Positions 27,520-35,735 are shown, counted from the stretch's first letter. The stretch: 64,000 bases of DNA from Streptomyces leeuwenhoekii (GCF_001013905.1 NZ_LN831790.1:5842001-5906000); one strand, 5' to 3'. Notes: generated by a model from the letters alone, not told the origin. A program made the numbers and translations.

Positions 27520-28667
27520 GCCGGTAGCCGGGCGCCCAGCAGGATCATGCGCAGGGCGCGCTCGGTGGCGTCCGTGAGGAGTTCGGCGGCCCGCAGCAGC
27601 GCCTCCGCCAGGGCCATCGGGGCGGGCAGGATGCCGTGGCAGGCGTCGATGCCCGGCACCTCGTGGGCGCCGTCGCCGAGGGTGCCCGCCAGCGCGAGCA
27701 CCGGGCGGCCGTGGAGCTTGGCGCGGCGGGCCACCTCGGCGGGGACCTTGCCGCGCGGCGTCTGGTGGTCGAGGGCGCCCTCGGCGGTGACGACGAGGTC
27801 GGCGCGGGCCAGGCGGGCGTCCAGGTCCAGGTGGTCCAGCAGCACCTCGAAACGGGGCAGCAGGCGGGCGCCGAGGGCGGCCAGTCCCGCGCCCAGGCCG
27901 CCCGAGGCGCCGGTGCCGGGGTCCAGGCGCAGATCGGCGCCGCCGGCGGGGAGGTCGCGGTTCAGGACGCGGGCCCAGTTCTCCAGCGCCTCCGACAACT
28001 CCTCCACCTGCGCCGGGGTGGCCCCCTTCTGGGGGCCGAAGACACGGGCCACGCCCCGCTCGCCGCACAGCACGTTGTACGGATTGCAGGCCACGAGCAG
28101 GTCGACGCCCCCGAGGCGGGGGTCGAGGCCGGACGGGTCGATGCGGGCCAGCCGCCGCAACTCCCGTCCTCCGTGGGGGAGTTCGAACCCGTCGGCGTCT
28201 AGCAGCCGGGCGCCCAGCGCCTGGAGCGCGCCCGCGCCGCCGTCGCAGGTGCCCGAGTCGCCGCAGCCGACCAGCACCCGCCGGACACCGGTGCCGAGCG
28301 CGGCGCGGATCAGCTCGCCGACGCCGTACGTCGTCGTCGCGCCCGGATCGCGCAGGGAGCGCGGGACGAGGGACAGGCCGGCGACCGCCGCCATCTCCAC
28401 CACGGCCGTGTCCCCGCCGCCGAGCAGCGCGAAGTGGGTGCCGATCCGCTCGCCGAGCGGCCCGGTGGCCGCCAGCGCGACCAGCCGCCCGCCGCTCGCG
28501 GCGGACAGCGCCACGGCGGTGCCCTCGCCGCCGTCCACCAGGGGGACGCGGTCGATGTCGGCGTGCGGCAGCGCACGGCGTACGCCCGCGGCGATGGCGT
28601 CGGCCGCGGCCTGGGCGGACAGGGACTCCTTGAAGCCGCTCGGTGCGACGACGACTCGGTTCAGCAT
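27465..28667 (-). CDS. Glycerate kinase (type 1, GarK/GlxK family)
   Basis: 400-aa kinase phosphorylating D-glycerate. Family motifs: VVAPSGFKESLSA at the N-terminus, VPLVDGGEGTAVAL, GCGDSGTCDGGAGALQALGA, CNPYNVLCGERGVARVFGPQKGA, TGASGGLGAGLAAL and DHQTPRGKVPAEVA. It has the usual length plus ~20 C-terminal residues that lie over the end of the aminotransferase gene. ATG 28667 has GAGGAG 8 nt upstream. It lies 34 nt behind the SLC13-type transporter in the same direction, so uptake of a C3/C4 acid and its phosphorylation may be linked. A run of ten G precedes its leader. Confidence 0.93.
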   Translation of the reverse strand: MLNRVVVAPSGFKESLSAQAAADAIAAGVRRALPHADIDRVPLVDGGEGTAVALSAASGGRLVALAATGPLGERIGTHFALLGGGDTAVVEMAAVAGLSLVPRSLRDPGATTTYGVGELIRAALGTGVRRVLVGCGDSGTCDGGAGALQALGARLLDADGFELPHGGRELRRLARIDPSGLDPRLGGVDLLVACNPYNVLCGERGVARVFGPQKGATPAQVEELSEALENWARVLNRDLPAGGADLRLDPGTGASGGLGAGLAALGARLLPRFEVLLDHLDLDARLARADLVVTAEGALDHQTPRGKVPAEVARRAKLHGRPVLALAGTLGDGAHEVPGIDACHGILPAPMALAEALLRAAELLTDATERALRMILLGARLPAHAAAAEVSGTHRPSSVR

Positions 28668-28685
28668 GAACGGCTCCTCGGGTGC

Positions 28686-28695
28686 GGGGGGGGGG
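28686..28695. repeat. Homopolymer tract of ten G
   Basis: Run of ten G (ten C on the coding strand) 19 nt before the glycerate kinase start, in the 34-nt gap after the transporter. Such tracts slip during replication. Confidence 0.7.
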
Positions 28696-28701
28696 CGGGC
28701 T

Positions 28702-30117
28702 TCAGCGGGTCACGGGCACGCCGAGCAGGGGCCAGACGGCGACGGCGAACAGCCAGACGAGCGCGGCCGTCAGCGGGGCCAGCACGGCGGACAGGCGCAG
28801 CAGGTCGCGCGGGGTGTAGGTGGGGGTGCCGGGCAGGTCGGAGAAGAGGGCGACGGGCTTGGCGGAGGCCGGAAGGGTGTGGCAGAAGCCGGCGGCGGCC
28901 GTGGACGCCAGCGCGGCGGCGGCCGGGTTGACCCCGGCGCCCGCGGCCGCGGCGATCACCAGCGGCACCAGCACCGAGGAGCGGGCCGAACGGGACTGGA
29001 GGACCAGATGGGCCGCGGTGCTGACGGCGACGACGACGGTGAGGAACACCGCCGGGGTCACGCCCGCCGGCAACCCCGCCACCAGCCACGACGCCGCGCC
29101 CGAGTCGGAGAGCGCCACGCCCATCGCCATCGTCGCCGCCATGAACAGCAGCAGGGACCAGGGGACCGTCTTGAGCGCGTCCTTCAGCCGTACGGTGCCC
29201 AGGGCGGGGGAGGCGGCGACGACGGCGCCGATCAGCGCGACGACGGCGGGCGGCACCCGGTGCAGCGGCTCGCTGCACCACAGCACCACGACCGTGGCCA
29301 GCAGCAGCGCGCAGCGCTTCTCCTCGTGAGTCCAGGGGCCGGTGACGGGCCGGTCGCTGTGCCGCTGGATGTCCTGCGGGGTGATCCGCACCGCGCCCGC
29401 GCGGTCCGCGCGCCGGGTCGTCGTCAGCAGGACCGTCTCGGCGGCCAGGTGGGAGGAGGCCACCGCCAGCGGCAGGCCCAGCAGCAGCCACTCGGTGAAG
29501 CCGATCCGCTCCCCGGTCGCCTCCCACAGCACCGACACGGTGATCAGATGCGCGCCCGCGCCGATCAGGGTGGCCACCGCCGACAGCAGGATCACGGTCG
29601 GGAACAGCAGAGCCAGCGTCACCACCAGCCGCGTGCGGCCGGCCAGCGCCTTGGCCAGGGCGAGGAAGACCGGGAGCGCCAGCGCCGCCCGGCCGGAGGT
29701 GGCGGGCACCGCGAACGCCGTGACGACGAGAGCGGCCGTCGTCAGGTGCACCAACTGCCGCACCGTGCGCGCCCCGCTCACCAGGAACGCCGCCGCCCGC
29801 CCGGCCAGCCCGGTCCGGGCCACCGCGGCGGCCAGCACGAAGGCGCAGATCAGCAGCCACACGGTGGAGTCGCCGAGGGTGCCGAAGAGGGTGTCGCTGC
29901 TGATGACCCCGGTCACGGTCAGCGCGAGCCCGGCGCCCAGCGCTATGTAGGTGTCGTCGATCGGCGTGCCGATCCAGGCGCAGGTCGCCAGCGCGAACAC
30001 GGCCAGGGTCAGACGGGCGTCACCGCCGAGCGCGGGGAAGTTGGCGGGCACCGCCAGCAGCGCGCACAGCGACAGCGCCGCGCACAGGGCCACGGTCGGG
30101 CGGAGGTTCGGCGTCAC
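28702..30117 (-). CDS. SLC13/DASS-type anion transporter
   Basis: 471-aa polytopic protein with roughly twelve helices. Features of the divalent-anion:sodium symporter superfamily include the early IGTPIDDTYIALGAGL, STVWLLICAFVLAAAVARTGLAGRAA, and paired hairpin regions VPATSGRAALALPVFLA and AAHLVLQSRSARSSVLVPLV. Substrates in this family are dicarboxylates, sulfate or small hydroxy acids; coupling to glycerate kinase suggests glycerate or tartronate-like acids, an inference. GTG 30117 has TTGAGGA upstream. The 57-bp gap to the response regulator stop holds three 11-bp repeats that resemble the operator of the two-component operon. Confidence 0.87.
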   Translation of the reverse strand: MTPNLRPTVALCAALSLCALLAVPANFPALGGDARLTLAVFALATCAWIGTPIDDTYIALGAGLALTVTGVISSDTLFGTLGDSTVWLLICAFVLAAAVARTGLAGRAAAFLVSGARTVRQLVHLTTAALVVTAFAVPATSGRAALALPVFLALAKALAGRTRLVVTLALLFPTVILLSAVATLIGAGAHLITVSVLWEATGERIGFTEWLLLGLPLAVASSHLAAETVLLTTTRRADRAGAVRITPQDIQRHSDRPVTGPWTHEEKRCALLLATVVVLWCSEPLHRVPPAVVALIGAVVAASPALGTVRLKDALKTVPWSLLLFMAATMAMGVALSDSGAASWLVAGLPAGVTPAVFLTVVVAVSTAAHLVLQSRSARSSVLVPLVIAAAAGAGVNPAAAALASTAAAGFCHTLPASAKPVALFSDLPGTPTYTPRDLLRLSAVLAPLTAALVWLFAVAVWPLLGVPVTR

Positions 30118-30139
30118 GTCCTCAAGGGTTCACACGGGC

Positions 30140-30172
30140 GGTGAGCCGCCGATGAGCCGCACATGAGGGAAA
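30140..30172 (-). promoter_or_regulatory. Three tandem 11-bp boxes before the transporter
   Basis: On the plus strand TGAG recurs at 30142, 30153 and 30164 within GGTGAGCCGCC, GATGAGCCGCA and CATGAGGGAAA. On the coding strand the unit is CTCATNNGCGG. Very similar phased boxes precede the two-component operon at 32726-32743. Confidence 0.6.
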
Positions 30173-30174
30173 CT

Positions 30175-30837
30175 TCACGCGGGCAGCCGGTACCCCATCC
30201 CCCGTACCGTCTCCACCTGCCGCGCCCCGAGCTTCTTGCGCAGTGCCCGCACGTACACGTCCACGATGTTGGAGCCGGGGTCGAAGTCGTAGCCCCACAC
30301 ATGGGACAGGATCTGCTCCCGGGACAGCACCTGTCCCGGATGCCTGAGGAACAGCTCCAGCAGCACGAACTCCCGGGCCGTCAGGTCCACGGTCCGGTCC
30401 CCGGCGCGCGCCCGGCGGGTGCGCAGGTCCAGGGCCAGCTCGCCGGACCTGAGCACCGTCACCTCCGGCGCCCTGGCCGCCGTACGCAGCCTCAGCCGGA
30501 CCCGGGCGAGCAGTTCCTCGAAGCGGAACGGCTTGGTCATCCAGTCGTCGGCGCCGCCCTCCAGGCCGGCCACCGTGTCCCGGACGGAGTCCCGCGCGGT
30601 CAGCACGATCACCGGGGTGGTCACCCGGGCCTCGCGCAGCTCGCGCAGGACGGTGAAGCCGTCCCGGCCGGGCAGCCCGATGTCCAGGACGATCAGGTCG
30701 AAGCCGCCGGTCAGGGCGTACTCGTAGGCCGCGTCGCCGTCGCCGACGACGGTGGTGGTGAAGCCGTTGGCGCGCAGGCCCTTCTCCACGAAGGAGGCGA
30801 TGCGCTCCTCGTCCTCGACGATGAGGATGCGGTTCAT
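30175..30837 (-). CDS. OmpR/PhoB-family response regulator
   Basis: 220-aa regulator. The receiver has ILIVEDEERIA, phospho-Asp in LIVLDIGLPG, Thr in VIVLTARD and Lys in WMTKPFRFEE. The C-terminal winged helix shows LTAREFVLLELFLRHPGQVLSREQILSHVWG and ends VRGMGYRLPA. ATG 30837 overlaps the kinase stop as ATGA, so the pair is translationally coupled. It is the likely binder of the 11-bp phased boxes in front of its own operon and of the adjacent transporter. Confidence 0.96.
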   Translation of the reverse strand: MNRILIVEDEERIASFVEKGLRANGFTTTVVGDGDAAYEYALTGGFDLIVLDIGLPGRDGFTVLRELREARVTTPVIVLTARDSVRDTVAGLEGGADDWMTKPFRFEELLARVRLRLRTAARAPEVTVLRSGELALDLRTRRARAGDRTVDLTAREFVLLELFLRHPGQVLSREQILSHVWGYDFDPGSNIVDVYVRALRKKLGARQVETVRGMGYRLPA

Positions 30838-32387
30838 GGATGCGTCTCTTCCAGGATGAGGATGAAGGTGGCGCCGCCGCCCTCGGTGTCGTGCAGCCGG
30901 ACCCGGCCGCCGTGGCCCTCCGCGATCGCCTTGACGATGGCGAGGCCCAGCCCGGCCCCCGAGCCGCGCGCCCCGCGCCGGGCGGTGCCGCGCCGGAACC
31001 GCTCGAAGATCATCCCGGCGTCCTCCGGCTGGACGCCGGGCCCGGAGTCGGCCACGTACAGCTCGATGCCCGCTTCCGTGGCGCGCGAGCCGATGCGTAT
31101 GGTCTGCCCCGGCGTGGTGTGCTGCACGGCGTTCTGCGCGAGCTGCACCATCGCCTGGGTGATCCGTTGCGGGTCCAGCTCCGCCTCCCGGTCGGCGACT
31201 TCGGCCAGCAGCCAGTCGCGCTCGCCGAGCGTGCGGGCCTTGACGTAGACGTCGGCGGTGAGTTCGGCGAGCTGGACCGGCTCGGGGGTGACGAAGTCCG
31301 GGCGTTCGGCCTTGGCGAGCAGCAGCAGGTCCTCCACTATCCGGCTCATCCGGTCCAGTTCGTCGGTGACCAGGCGGACGGTCTCCTCCCGCTCGGCGGG
31401 ATCGTCGCCCATCAGCTCCAGATGGCCGCGCACGATGGTGATGGGGGTGCGCAGCTCGTGCCCGGCGTCGTCGACGAACTGCCGCTGCGCGGCGAAGGCC
31501 CGCTCCAGCCGGTCGAGCATCGCGTTGAACGTCTCGGCGAGGGCGGCGATGTCGTCGCGGCCGTGCACGGGGATACGGCGGGTGAGGTCCCGCTCGGTGA
31601 GCTCCGCGGCCGTGACCCGCACCAGCCGCACCGGTTTGAGGATCCGTCCGGCCACCACCCAGCCGATGCCCGTGGTCATCAGCAGGGCGATGCCGGAGAT
31701 GACGAGCAGCACCCGGAACACCTGGCCCACGCGGGCCTGTTCGCGCACCGGGTGGACGGCGACGACGAAGGCCGCGTCGGGCTCGCTGCCGAAGCGGGCG
31801 ACGGCGACCTTGGCCCAGCGCACCTCGCCCGGGGCGCGGTGCAGGGTGCCGGCGGAGTCCGGGGAGGCGAAGATCTCCCGCAGGGCGGCGGTGTCCCGGT
31901 ACAGGGGGAGCCGCACGGAGTGCTCGCGGTCCTGGACCAGCTTCGCGGGCGTGGAGCCCGGGCGCCCGGTCAGGCCGATCAGCTCCTCCTCCGGATCGGC
32001 GTACTGGCCCGCCAGATAGGTCCGCAGCAGCCGCCGCGGTTCGGTGAACGGACGGCCGGTCGCCGGATCGGCGCTGCGCTCCTGGAAGGTGACGAACTCC
32101 CGCACCTCCTGCGACAGCTCCGCGTCGGCCCGGGCGTCGGCGTCCCGCAGCAGGATCGACCGGGTGGTGGCGGCGACGGAGGCGAGCGCGACCGCCATGA
32201 CCAGCAGCAGCCACAGCAGGATGCGGACCCGGGCGGACAGCCGGCGGCGTGCCCGGTCAGCCGTCGGAGCCGGGGCCGTCGTCCCCGTCGTCGCCGTCGC
32301 CCTCGTCGGCTCCGGCTCCGGCTCCGGCGCCGGAGGTGTCCGGGGTGTCTGCGGGGGCCGGGGCCGTCCCGCCGCGGTCGTGCTCAT
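30834..32387 (-). CDS. Sensor histidine kinase with extracytoplasmic domain
   Basis: 517-aa kinase. A Pro/Thr-rich cytoplasmic tail of ~45 residues precedes helix 1 (RILLWLLLVMAVALASVAA). A ~140-residue extracytoplasmic sensor follows, then helix 2 (VLLVISGIALLMTTGIGW), HAMP, HisKA (FVDDAGHELRTPITIV, phospho-His) and HATPase (QNAVQHTTPG, DSGPGV, GSGAGLGLAIV). ATG 32387 has GGGGGAGGA upstream, so the long N-tail is probably real even though 131 nt of it overlaps the upstream secreted protein gene in another frame. The ligand is unknown; the regulated transporter suggests a small anion. Confidence 0.94.
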   Translation of the reverse strand: MSTTAAGRPRPPQTPRTPPAPEPEPEPTRATATTGTTAPAPTADRARRRLSARVRILLWLLLVMAVALASVAATTRSILLRDADARADAELSQEVREFVTFQERSADPATGRPFTEPRRLLRTYLAGQYADPEEELIGLTGRPGSTPAKLVQDREHSVRLPLYRDTAALREIFASPDSAGTLHRAPGEVRWAKVAVARFGSEPDAAFVVAVHPVREQARVGQVFRVLLVISGIALLMTTGIGWVVAGRILKPVRLVRVTAAELTERDLTRRIPVHGRDDIAALAETFNAMLDRLERAFAAQRQFVDDAGHELRTPITIVRGHLELMGDDPAEREETVRLVTDELDRMSRIVEDLLLLAKAERPDFVTPEPVQLAELTADVYVKARTLGERDWLLAEVADREAELDPQRITQAMVQLAQNAVQHTTPGQTIRIGSRATEAGIELYVADSGPGVQPEDAGMIFERFRRGTARRGARGSGAGLGLAIVKAIAEGHGGRVRLHDTEGGGATFILILEETHP

Positions 32388-32694
32388 CGTCCTCCCCCGC
32401 GGGGCGGTCGGTCACCGGTGGCCGGGAGACGATCTCGTCGCTCGGCGTCGGCTCGGTTTTCGAGGGCGTGGCGGTGGGGGCGGCCGTGGGTATGGCCGTG
32501 GCGGTGGGTGCGGCGGTGGGTGTGGCTGCGGAGGCGGGCGGGGCCGCGGGTGTGGGGGAGCCGCTGTGCAGCTCCACCTTGGCGGGCGCGGTCGGGGGTG
32601 CGGGGCTGTCGGCGAGGATGAAGCTCGTCGCCGCGATGCCGAGGGGGATCAGCACGACGGCGGCCAGCGCCGCCATCCGGCGGGTGAAGACCAT
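32257..32694 (-). CDS. Small secreted or anchored low-complexity protein
   Basis: 145-aa protein with one N-terminal hydrophobic segment (ALAAVVLIPLGIAATSFILA) and a long Pro/Thr/Ala tail containing a repeated PTAAPTAT unit, then an Asp/Gly-rich end (GDDGDDGPGSDG). No folded domain is expected. ATG 32694 gives the signal-type N-terminus MVFTRRMAAL. Its 3' part overlaps the sensor kinase by 131 nt on the same strand. Being first in the operon and exported, it could be an accessory of the kinase sensor domain; this is inference. Confidence 0.7.
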   Translation of the reverse strand: MVFTRRMAALAAVVLIPLGIAATSFILADSPAPPTAPAKVELHSGSPTPAAPPASAATPTAAPTATAIPTAAPTATPSKTEPTPSDEIVSRPPVTDRPAGEDDEHDRGGTAPAPADTPDTSGAGAGAGADEGDGDDGDDGPGSDG

Positions 32695-32725
32695 GCTCCG
32701 ATCCTGCCCCGGTGCCCGGCGCCCC

Positions 32726-32755
32726 GGATGAGTCCCGGATGAGGAATCCCTCATC
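32726..32755 (-). promoter_or_regulatory. Phased boxes before the two-component operon
   Basis: GGATGAGTCCC is followed 11 bp later by GGATGAGGAAT, then CTCATC in inverse orientation at 32750-32755. Located 32-60 nt before the start at 32694, matching the distance of similar boxes before the transporter. Confidence 0.6.
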
Positions 32756-32794
32756 TTCCGGCCGGCCACCGCCCCGGCCGGCGAGGGCGGGGCC

Positions 32795-33076
32795 TCAGTT
32801 GTCGAGGCCGATCGCGAAGGCCGCCTCCAGGTCGTGCTGCGAGTAGGTGCGGAACGCCACGTGGGTGTCGGTCGCCTCCACGCCGGGGATCTTGCTGATC
32901 CGGCCCGGGATGACCTCGGCCAGCTCCTCGTGCTCCGTGACCCGCACCATGGCGATCAGGTCGTAGGTGCCGGTGACGGAGAAGACCTCGCTGACGCTCT
33001 CCAGCGCGGCGATCCGCTCCGCGATCTCGGGAATGCGGTCCACGCTGGTCTTGATGAGGACGATCGCGGTGATCAC
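32795..33076 (-). CDS. Stand-alone Lrp/AsnC ligand-binding domain protein
   Basis: 93-aa RAM/AsnC-C domain with no helix-turn-helix. It reads ITAIVLIKTSVDRIPEIAERIAALESV, then SVTGTYDLIAMVRVTEHEELAEV, with the family GxYD motif. Such short proteins form oligomers that bind amino acids and may modulate full-length Lrp proteins. GTG 33076 overlaps the rhomboid stop as GTGA, so both are coupled. No Lrp regulator lies nearby in the window. Confidence 0.9.
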   Translation of the reverse strand: MITAIVLIKTSVDRIPEIAERIAALESVSEVFSVTGTYDLIAMVRVTEHEELAEVIPGRISKIPGVEATDTHVAFRTYSQHDLEAAFAIGLDN

Positions 33077-33870
33077 GGCTGGTTCTCTCCCTCGGGGGCC
33101 GTCGCTGGGGCGTCCCTCACTCTAGTCCCCGGGCCGAAGAGCACCCAGGCGCAGCCGAAGCCCAGCCCGAACCCCACCAGGTGGGCCAGGTACGCCACCC
33201 CCGGCCCGCTGCCCGCCCGCCCGGCGGCCAGCCACTGCAGGGCCGCCCAGAACGGCAGCACGATCCACGCCGGGAAGCGCAGCGGCAGGAAGAACAGGAA
33301 CGGCAGCAGGCTGGTGACCCGGGCCCGCGGGAACAGGAACAGGAACGCGCCGAGGACCGCGGAGATCGCCCCTGAGGCGCCGACCAGGGGCTGCTGCGAG
33401 TGGGCGTTGGCCAGCGCGTAGCCCAGCAAGGCCAGGTAGCCGCAGCCGGTGGAGAAGAGAAGGAACCGGATCCGGCCCATCCGTACCTCGGTCATCGCCC
33501 CGAAGACGTAGAGGAACAGCATGTTGCCGAGCAGGTGGACCCAGCTCCCGTGGACGAACAGGGCCGTGGCGGGGGTGAGCGGCGCCCGCGGGGAGCCCGC
33601 GAACAGCTCCGCGGGGATCACGCCCCAGTGCCGGAAGTAGGCGCGCTGCGCGGCGATCAGCTCCGCGCCGGAGCCGTACGCCGGACTGAGGCCCGAGGCC
33701 GGGCCGGCCAGGAAGACGAGACAGCACAGCGCCATCAGTCCGTACGTCACCGGTGCCGCCGTGCGCCGGGGCGGCCGGGCCCGTGCGGCGGCGTGGGCCG
33801 TCCGTCCCGTCCCGGTCGTCCGTCCCGTCCCGATCGTCCGGCCGACGGCCGCGCTCCACTTGCGGATCAT
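33073..33870 (-). CDS. Rhomboid-family intramembrane serine protease
   Basis: 265-aa membrane protease. After a basic Thr/Gly-rich cytoplasmic N-tail, six helices carry HGSWVHLLGNMLFLYVFG (oxyanion His and Asn), the nucleophile in GASGAISAVLGAFL and the catalytic His in YLAHLVGFGLGF. ATG 33870 is taken as start. No Shine-Dalgarno site is clear. Its substrate is unknown. The stop overlaps the Lrp-domain gene by 4 nt, a pairing that suggests coordinated translation but not a known mechanism. Confidence 0.93.
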   Translation of the reverse strand: MIRKWSAAVGRTIGTGRTTGTGRTAHAAARARPPRRTAAPVTYGLMALCCLVFLAGPASGLSPAYGSGAELIAAQRAYFRHWGVIPAELFAGSPRAPLTPATALFVHGSWVHLLGNMLFLYVFGAMTEVRMGRIRFLLFSTGCGYLALLGYALANAHSQQPLVGASGAISAVLGAFLFLFPRARVTSLLPFLFFLPLRFPAWIVLPFWAALQWLAAGRAGSGPGVAYLAHLVGFGLGFGCAWVLFGPGTRVRDAPATAPEGENQP

Positions 33871-34026
33871 GAGTACAGAGCATGACGTAACCGGACGCAA
33901 CCGCACAGACCGCCTCGCCGCCGTGGACGGACGGGCGCGGCGGACGCGGCAGGCCGTAGGGTTACGAGCCACACGCACCGGGAAGTCCGGCGCGTCACGG
34001 ACACTGGAAGAAAGCGAACAGTCACG

Positions 34027-34266
34027 ATGACGGTTCCCCTGCCGACCGCCACGACGCGGTGGCGCTGCGCGCTCTGCGGCAACCTCACCCGCTTCGACGT
34101 GACCCGCTCGTCGAAGGTCGTCGAGTACGTCCACCTCGATCTGGCCGGAGAGCCCACGGTGGAGGAGCGCGAGGTGGTCAGTGAGACCATCGAGTCGGTG
34201 CGGTGCCGCTGGTGCAACGCGGTGGACCAGGTGGAACTCGTGGACAGGCCGGGCGCCGGCTCCTGA
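34027..34266 (+). CDS. Small zinc-ribbon-like protein
   Basis: 79-aa protein with two CxxC pairs, RWRCALCGN (~14-17) and VRCRWCNAV (~59-62), spaced as in a zinc ribbon, and a helical middle (SETIESV). It could bind nucleic acid or a protein partner. ATG 34027 follows GGAAGAAAG. Divergent from rhomboid and 66 nt ahead of the NYN nuclease gene. I recognise no named family. Confidence 0.8.
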   Translation: MTVPLPTATTRWRCALCGNLTRFDVTRSSKVVEYVHLDLAGEPTVEEREVVSETIESVRCRWCNAVDQVELVDRPGAGS

Positions 34267-34332
34267 GCGGAGCGGCCCGGGCGAGGCGGCCCCGTACCCA
34301 GCCGGGGCCGCGCGGAGGCATTGGGGTGACGG

Positions 34333-35676
34333 ATGGCGGAGACACACGGCGGGGGGCCGGGCGACGGCGCCGCTGAGGTGCTCGACCGTCCGCTGCCCGA
34401 CGGAGTGCGGCGCAGGGTCGTGCAAATCGTGTCCGACGGCTTCGGCGGGCTGACGCCGGCCGAACTGCCCGCGCAACTGCGGCAGTACGCCCGGTTCGCG
34501 CCGAACCGGCGCGCCAAGTTCGCGGGCAACGCCATGGCCGCGGCGCTGGAGACCGATCCGCTCTTCCGGCAGCGGATCGGCGAGAAGTTCAAAGAGGCCC
34601 AGCCCGAACTGGCCGGCGCCCTCGACTCCGGCTCCCCGCCCCCCGCCGCGGACCCGCTCGACGTGGCGGCCGCGGCCTACGTACTGCGCCCGGCGGGCTG
34701 GGTGAAGCTGGTGACCGCCGCCGGTGAGGAGGCCCAGCGCGCCGACGCCGAGCGGGCCGACGAGGAGAGCCGGGCCGAGCTGGAGCGGCTGCGCGCCGAG
34801 CTGGCCCGGGCCCGGGAGCACACCAGGGCCGAGACCGACCGGCTGCGCGCCGAGCTGGACGCGGTGCGGAAGGAAGCCGAGTCCCTCCACCGCAAGCTGC
34901 GTGCCGCCCACAGCGACGTCAAGCGCGGCGAGGCGGCCCTGCGCAAGGCCCGGGCGGAGATCGAGGCCGTGCGCGCCGAGAGCCAGGCCCAGGTCTCCGC
35001 CGCCGACAGCGAGACCCGGCGGCTCAAGGCGCGCCTCGGGGAGACGGAGGCCGCCCTGGAGGCCGCCCGCCGGGCGGCGCGCGAGGGCCGCAGCGTGGAG
35101 GACATGCGGGTACGGCTGCTGCTGGACACCCTGCTGGACGCCACCCAGGGGCTGCGGCGGGAGCTCGCGCTGCCGCCGGTCTCGGTGCGCCCCGCCGAGA
35201 CGGTCGACGCCGTCGAGCCGGGCCGGATGACGCCGAAGGACATCGCGGCCCGCGCCCTGTCGGAGCACGACCCCGCCATCCTCGACCAGTTGCTGGCGCT
35301 GCCTCAGGTGCATCTGGTCGTCGACGGCTACAACGTCACCAAGACCGGCTATCCGCAGATGCCGCTGGAGAAGCAGCGCCTGCGTCTGCTCGGCCAGCTC
35401 TCCCAGCTCGCGGCGCAGACCGGCGCCGAGGTGACGTGCGTCTTCGACGGGGCCGAACTGGCGGCCCCGGTGCTGCTGGCGCCGCCGCGCGGGGTGCGCG
35501 TGCTGTTCTCCAAGCCGGGCGTCACCGCCGACGAGCTGATCCGCCAGCTCGTGCGCGCCGAACCGCCGGGCCGGCCGGTCGTCGTCGTGTCGACCGACCG
35601 CGAGGTGGCCGACGGCGTGGCCCGCGCGGGCGCCCGCCCGGTCGCGTCCGCGGTGCTTCTCAAGCGTCTGTCCTGA
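34333..35676 (+). CDS. NYN-domain (YacP-like) RNase-like protein with coiled coil
   Basis: 447-aa cytoplasmic protein. Residues 1-~125 form a helical domain (PDGVRRRVVQIVSDGFGGLTPAELPAQL). Residues ~135-270 are a long coiled coil rich in Glu, Arg and Ala. The C-terminal ~160 residues are a NYN/PIN-like nuclease with Asp residues in VHLVVDGYNVTKTGYP, VTCVFDGAEL and VVVVSTDREVADGV. YacP-type domains cleave structured RNA. The coiled coil is a large addition compared with the ~170-aa Bacillus YacP. Start ATG 34333 follows GGGGTGACGG. Confidence 0.9.
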   Translation: MAETHGGGPGDGAAEVLDRPLPDGVRRRVVQIVSDGFGGLTPAELPAQLRQYARFAPNRRAKFAGNAMAAALETDPLFRQRIGEKFKEAQPELAGALDSGSPPPAADPLDVAAAAYVLRPAGWVKLVTAAGEEAQRADAERADEESRAELERLRAELARAREHTRAETDRLRAELDAVRKEAESLHRKLRAAHSDVKRGEAALRKARAEIEAVRAESQAQVSAADSETRRLKARLGETEAALEAARRAAREGRSVEDMRVRLLLDTLLDATQGLRRELALPPVSVRPAETVDAVEPGRMTPKDIAARALSEHDPAILDQLLALPQVHLVVDGYNVTKTGYPQMPLEKQRLRLLGQLSQLAAQTGAEVTCVFDGAELAAPVLLAPPRGVRVLFSKPGVTADELIRQLVRAEPPGRPVVVVSTDREVADGVARAGARPVASAVLLKRLS

Positions 35677-35704
35677 TGGTCAACGTAAGGTCTGCTTGTC
35701 GGAA

Positions 35705-35735
35705 TTGACGCGAACGGTGTCGCACACAGCGTCAA
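35705..35735. promoter_or_regulatory. Inverted repeat upstream of NlpC/P60 gene
   Basis: TTGACGC and GCGTCAA separated by 17 nt. It lies ~150 nt before the hydrolase start, just ahead of a TAGAAT -10-like box at 35766-35771. A second pair, TGATCAC (35810) and GTGATCA (35856), lies closer to the gene. Confidence 0.4.

Noticed and set aside
33860..33876. TGAGTAC near the rhomboid start as a MacR site
   Set aside because: Only one half of the palindrome I recall for MacR (TGAGTAC-N2-GTACTCA) is present.
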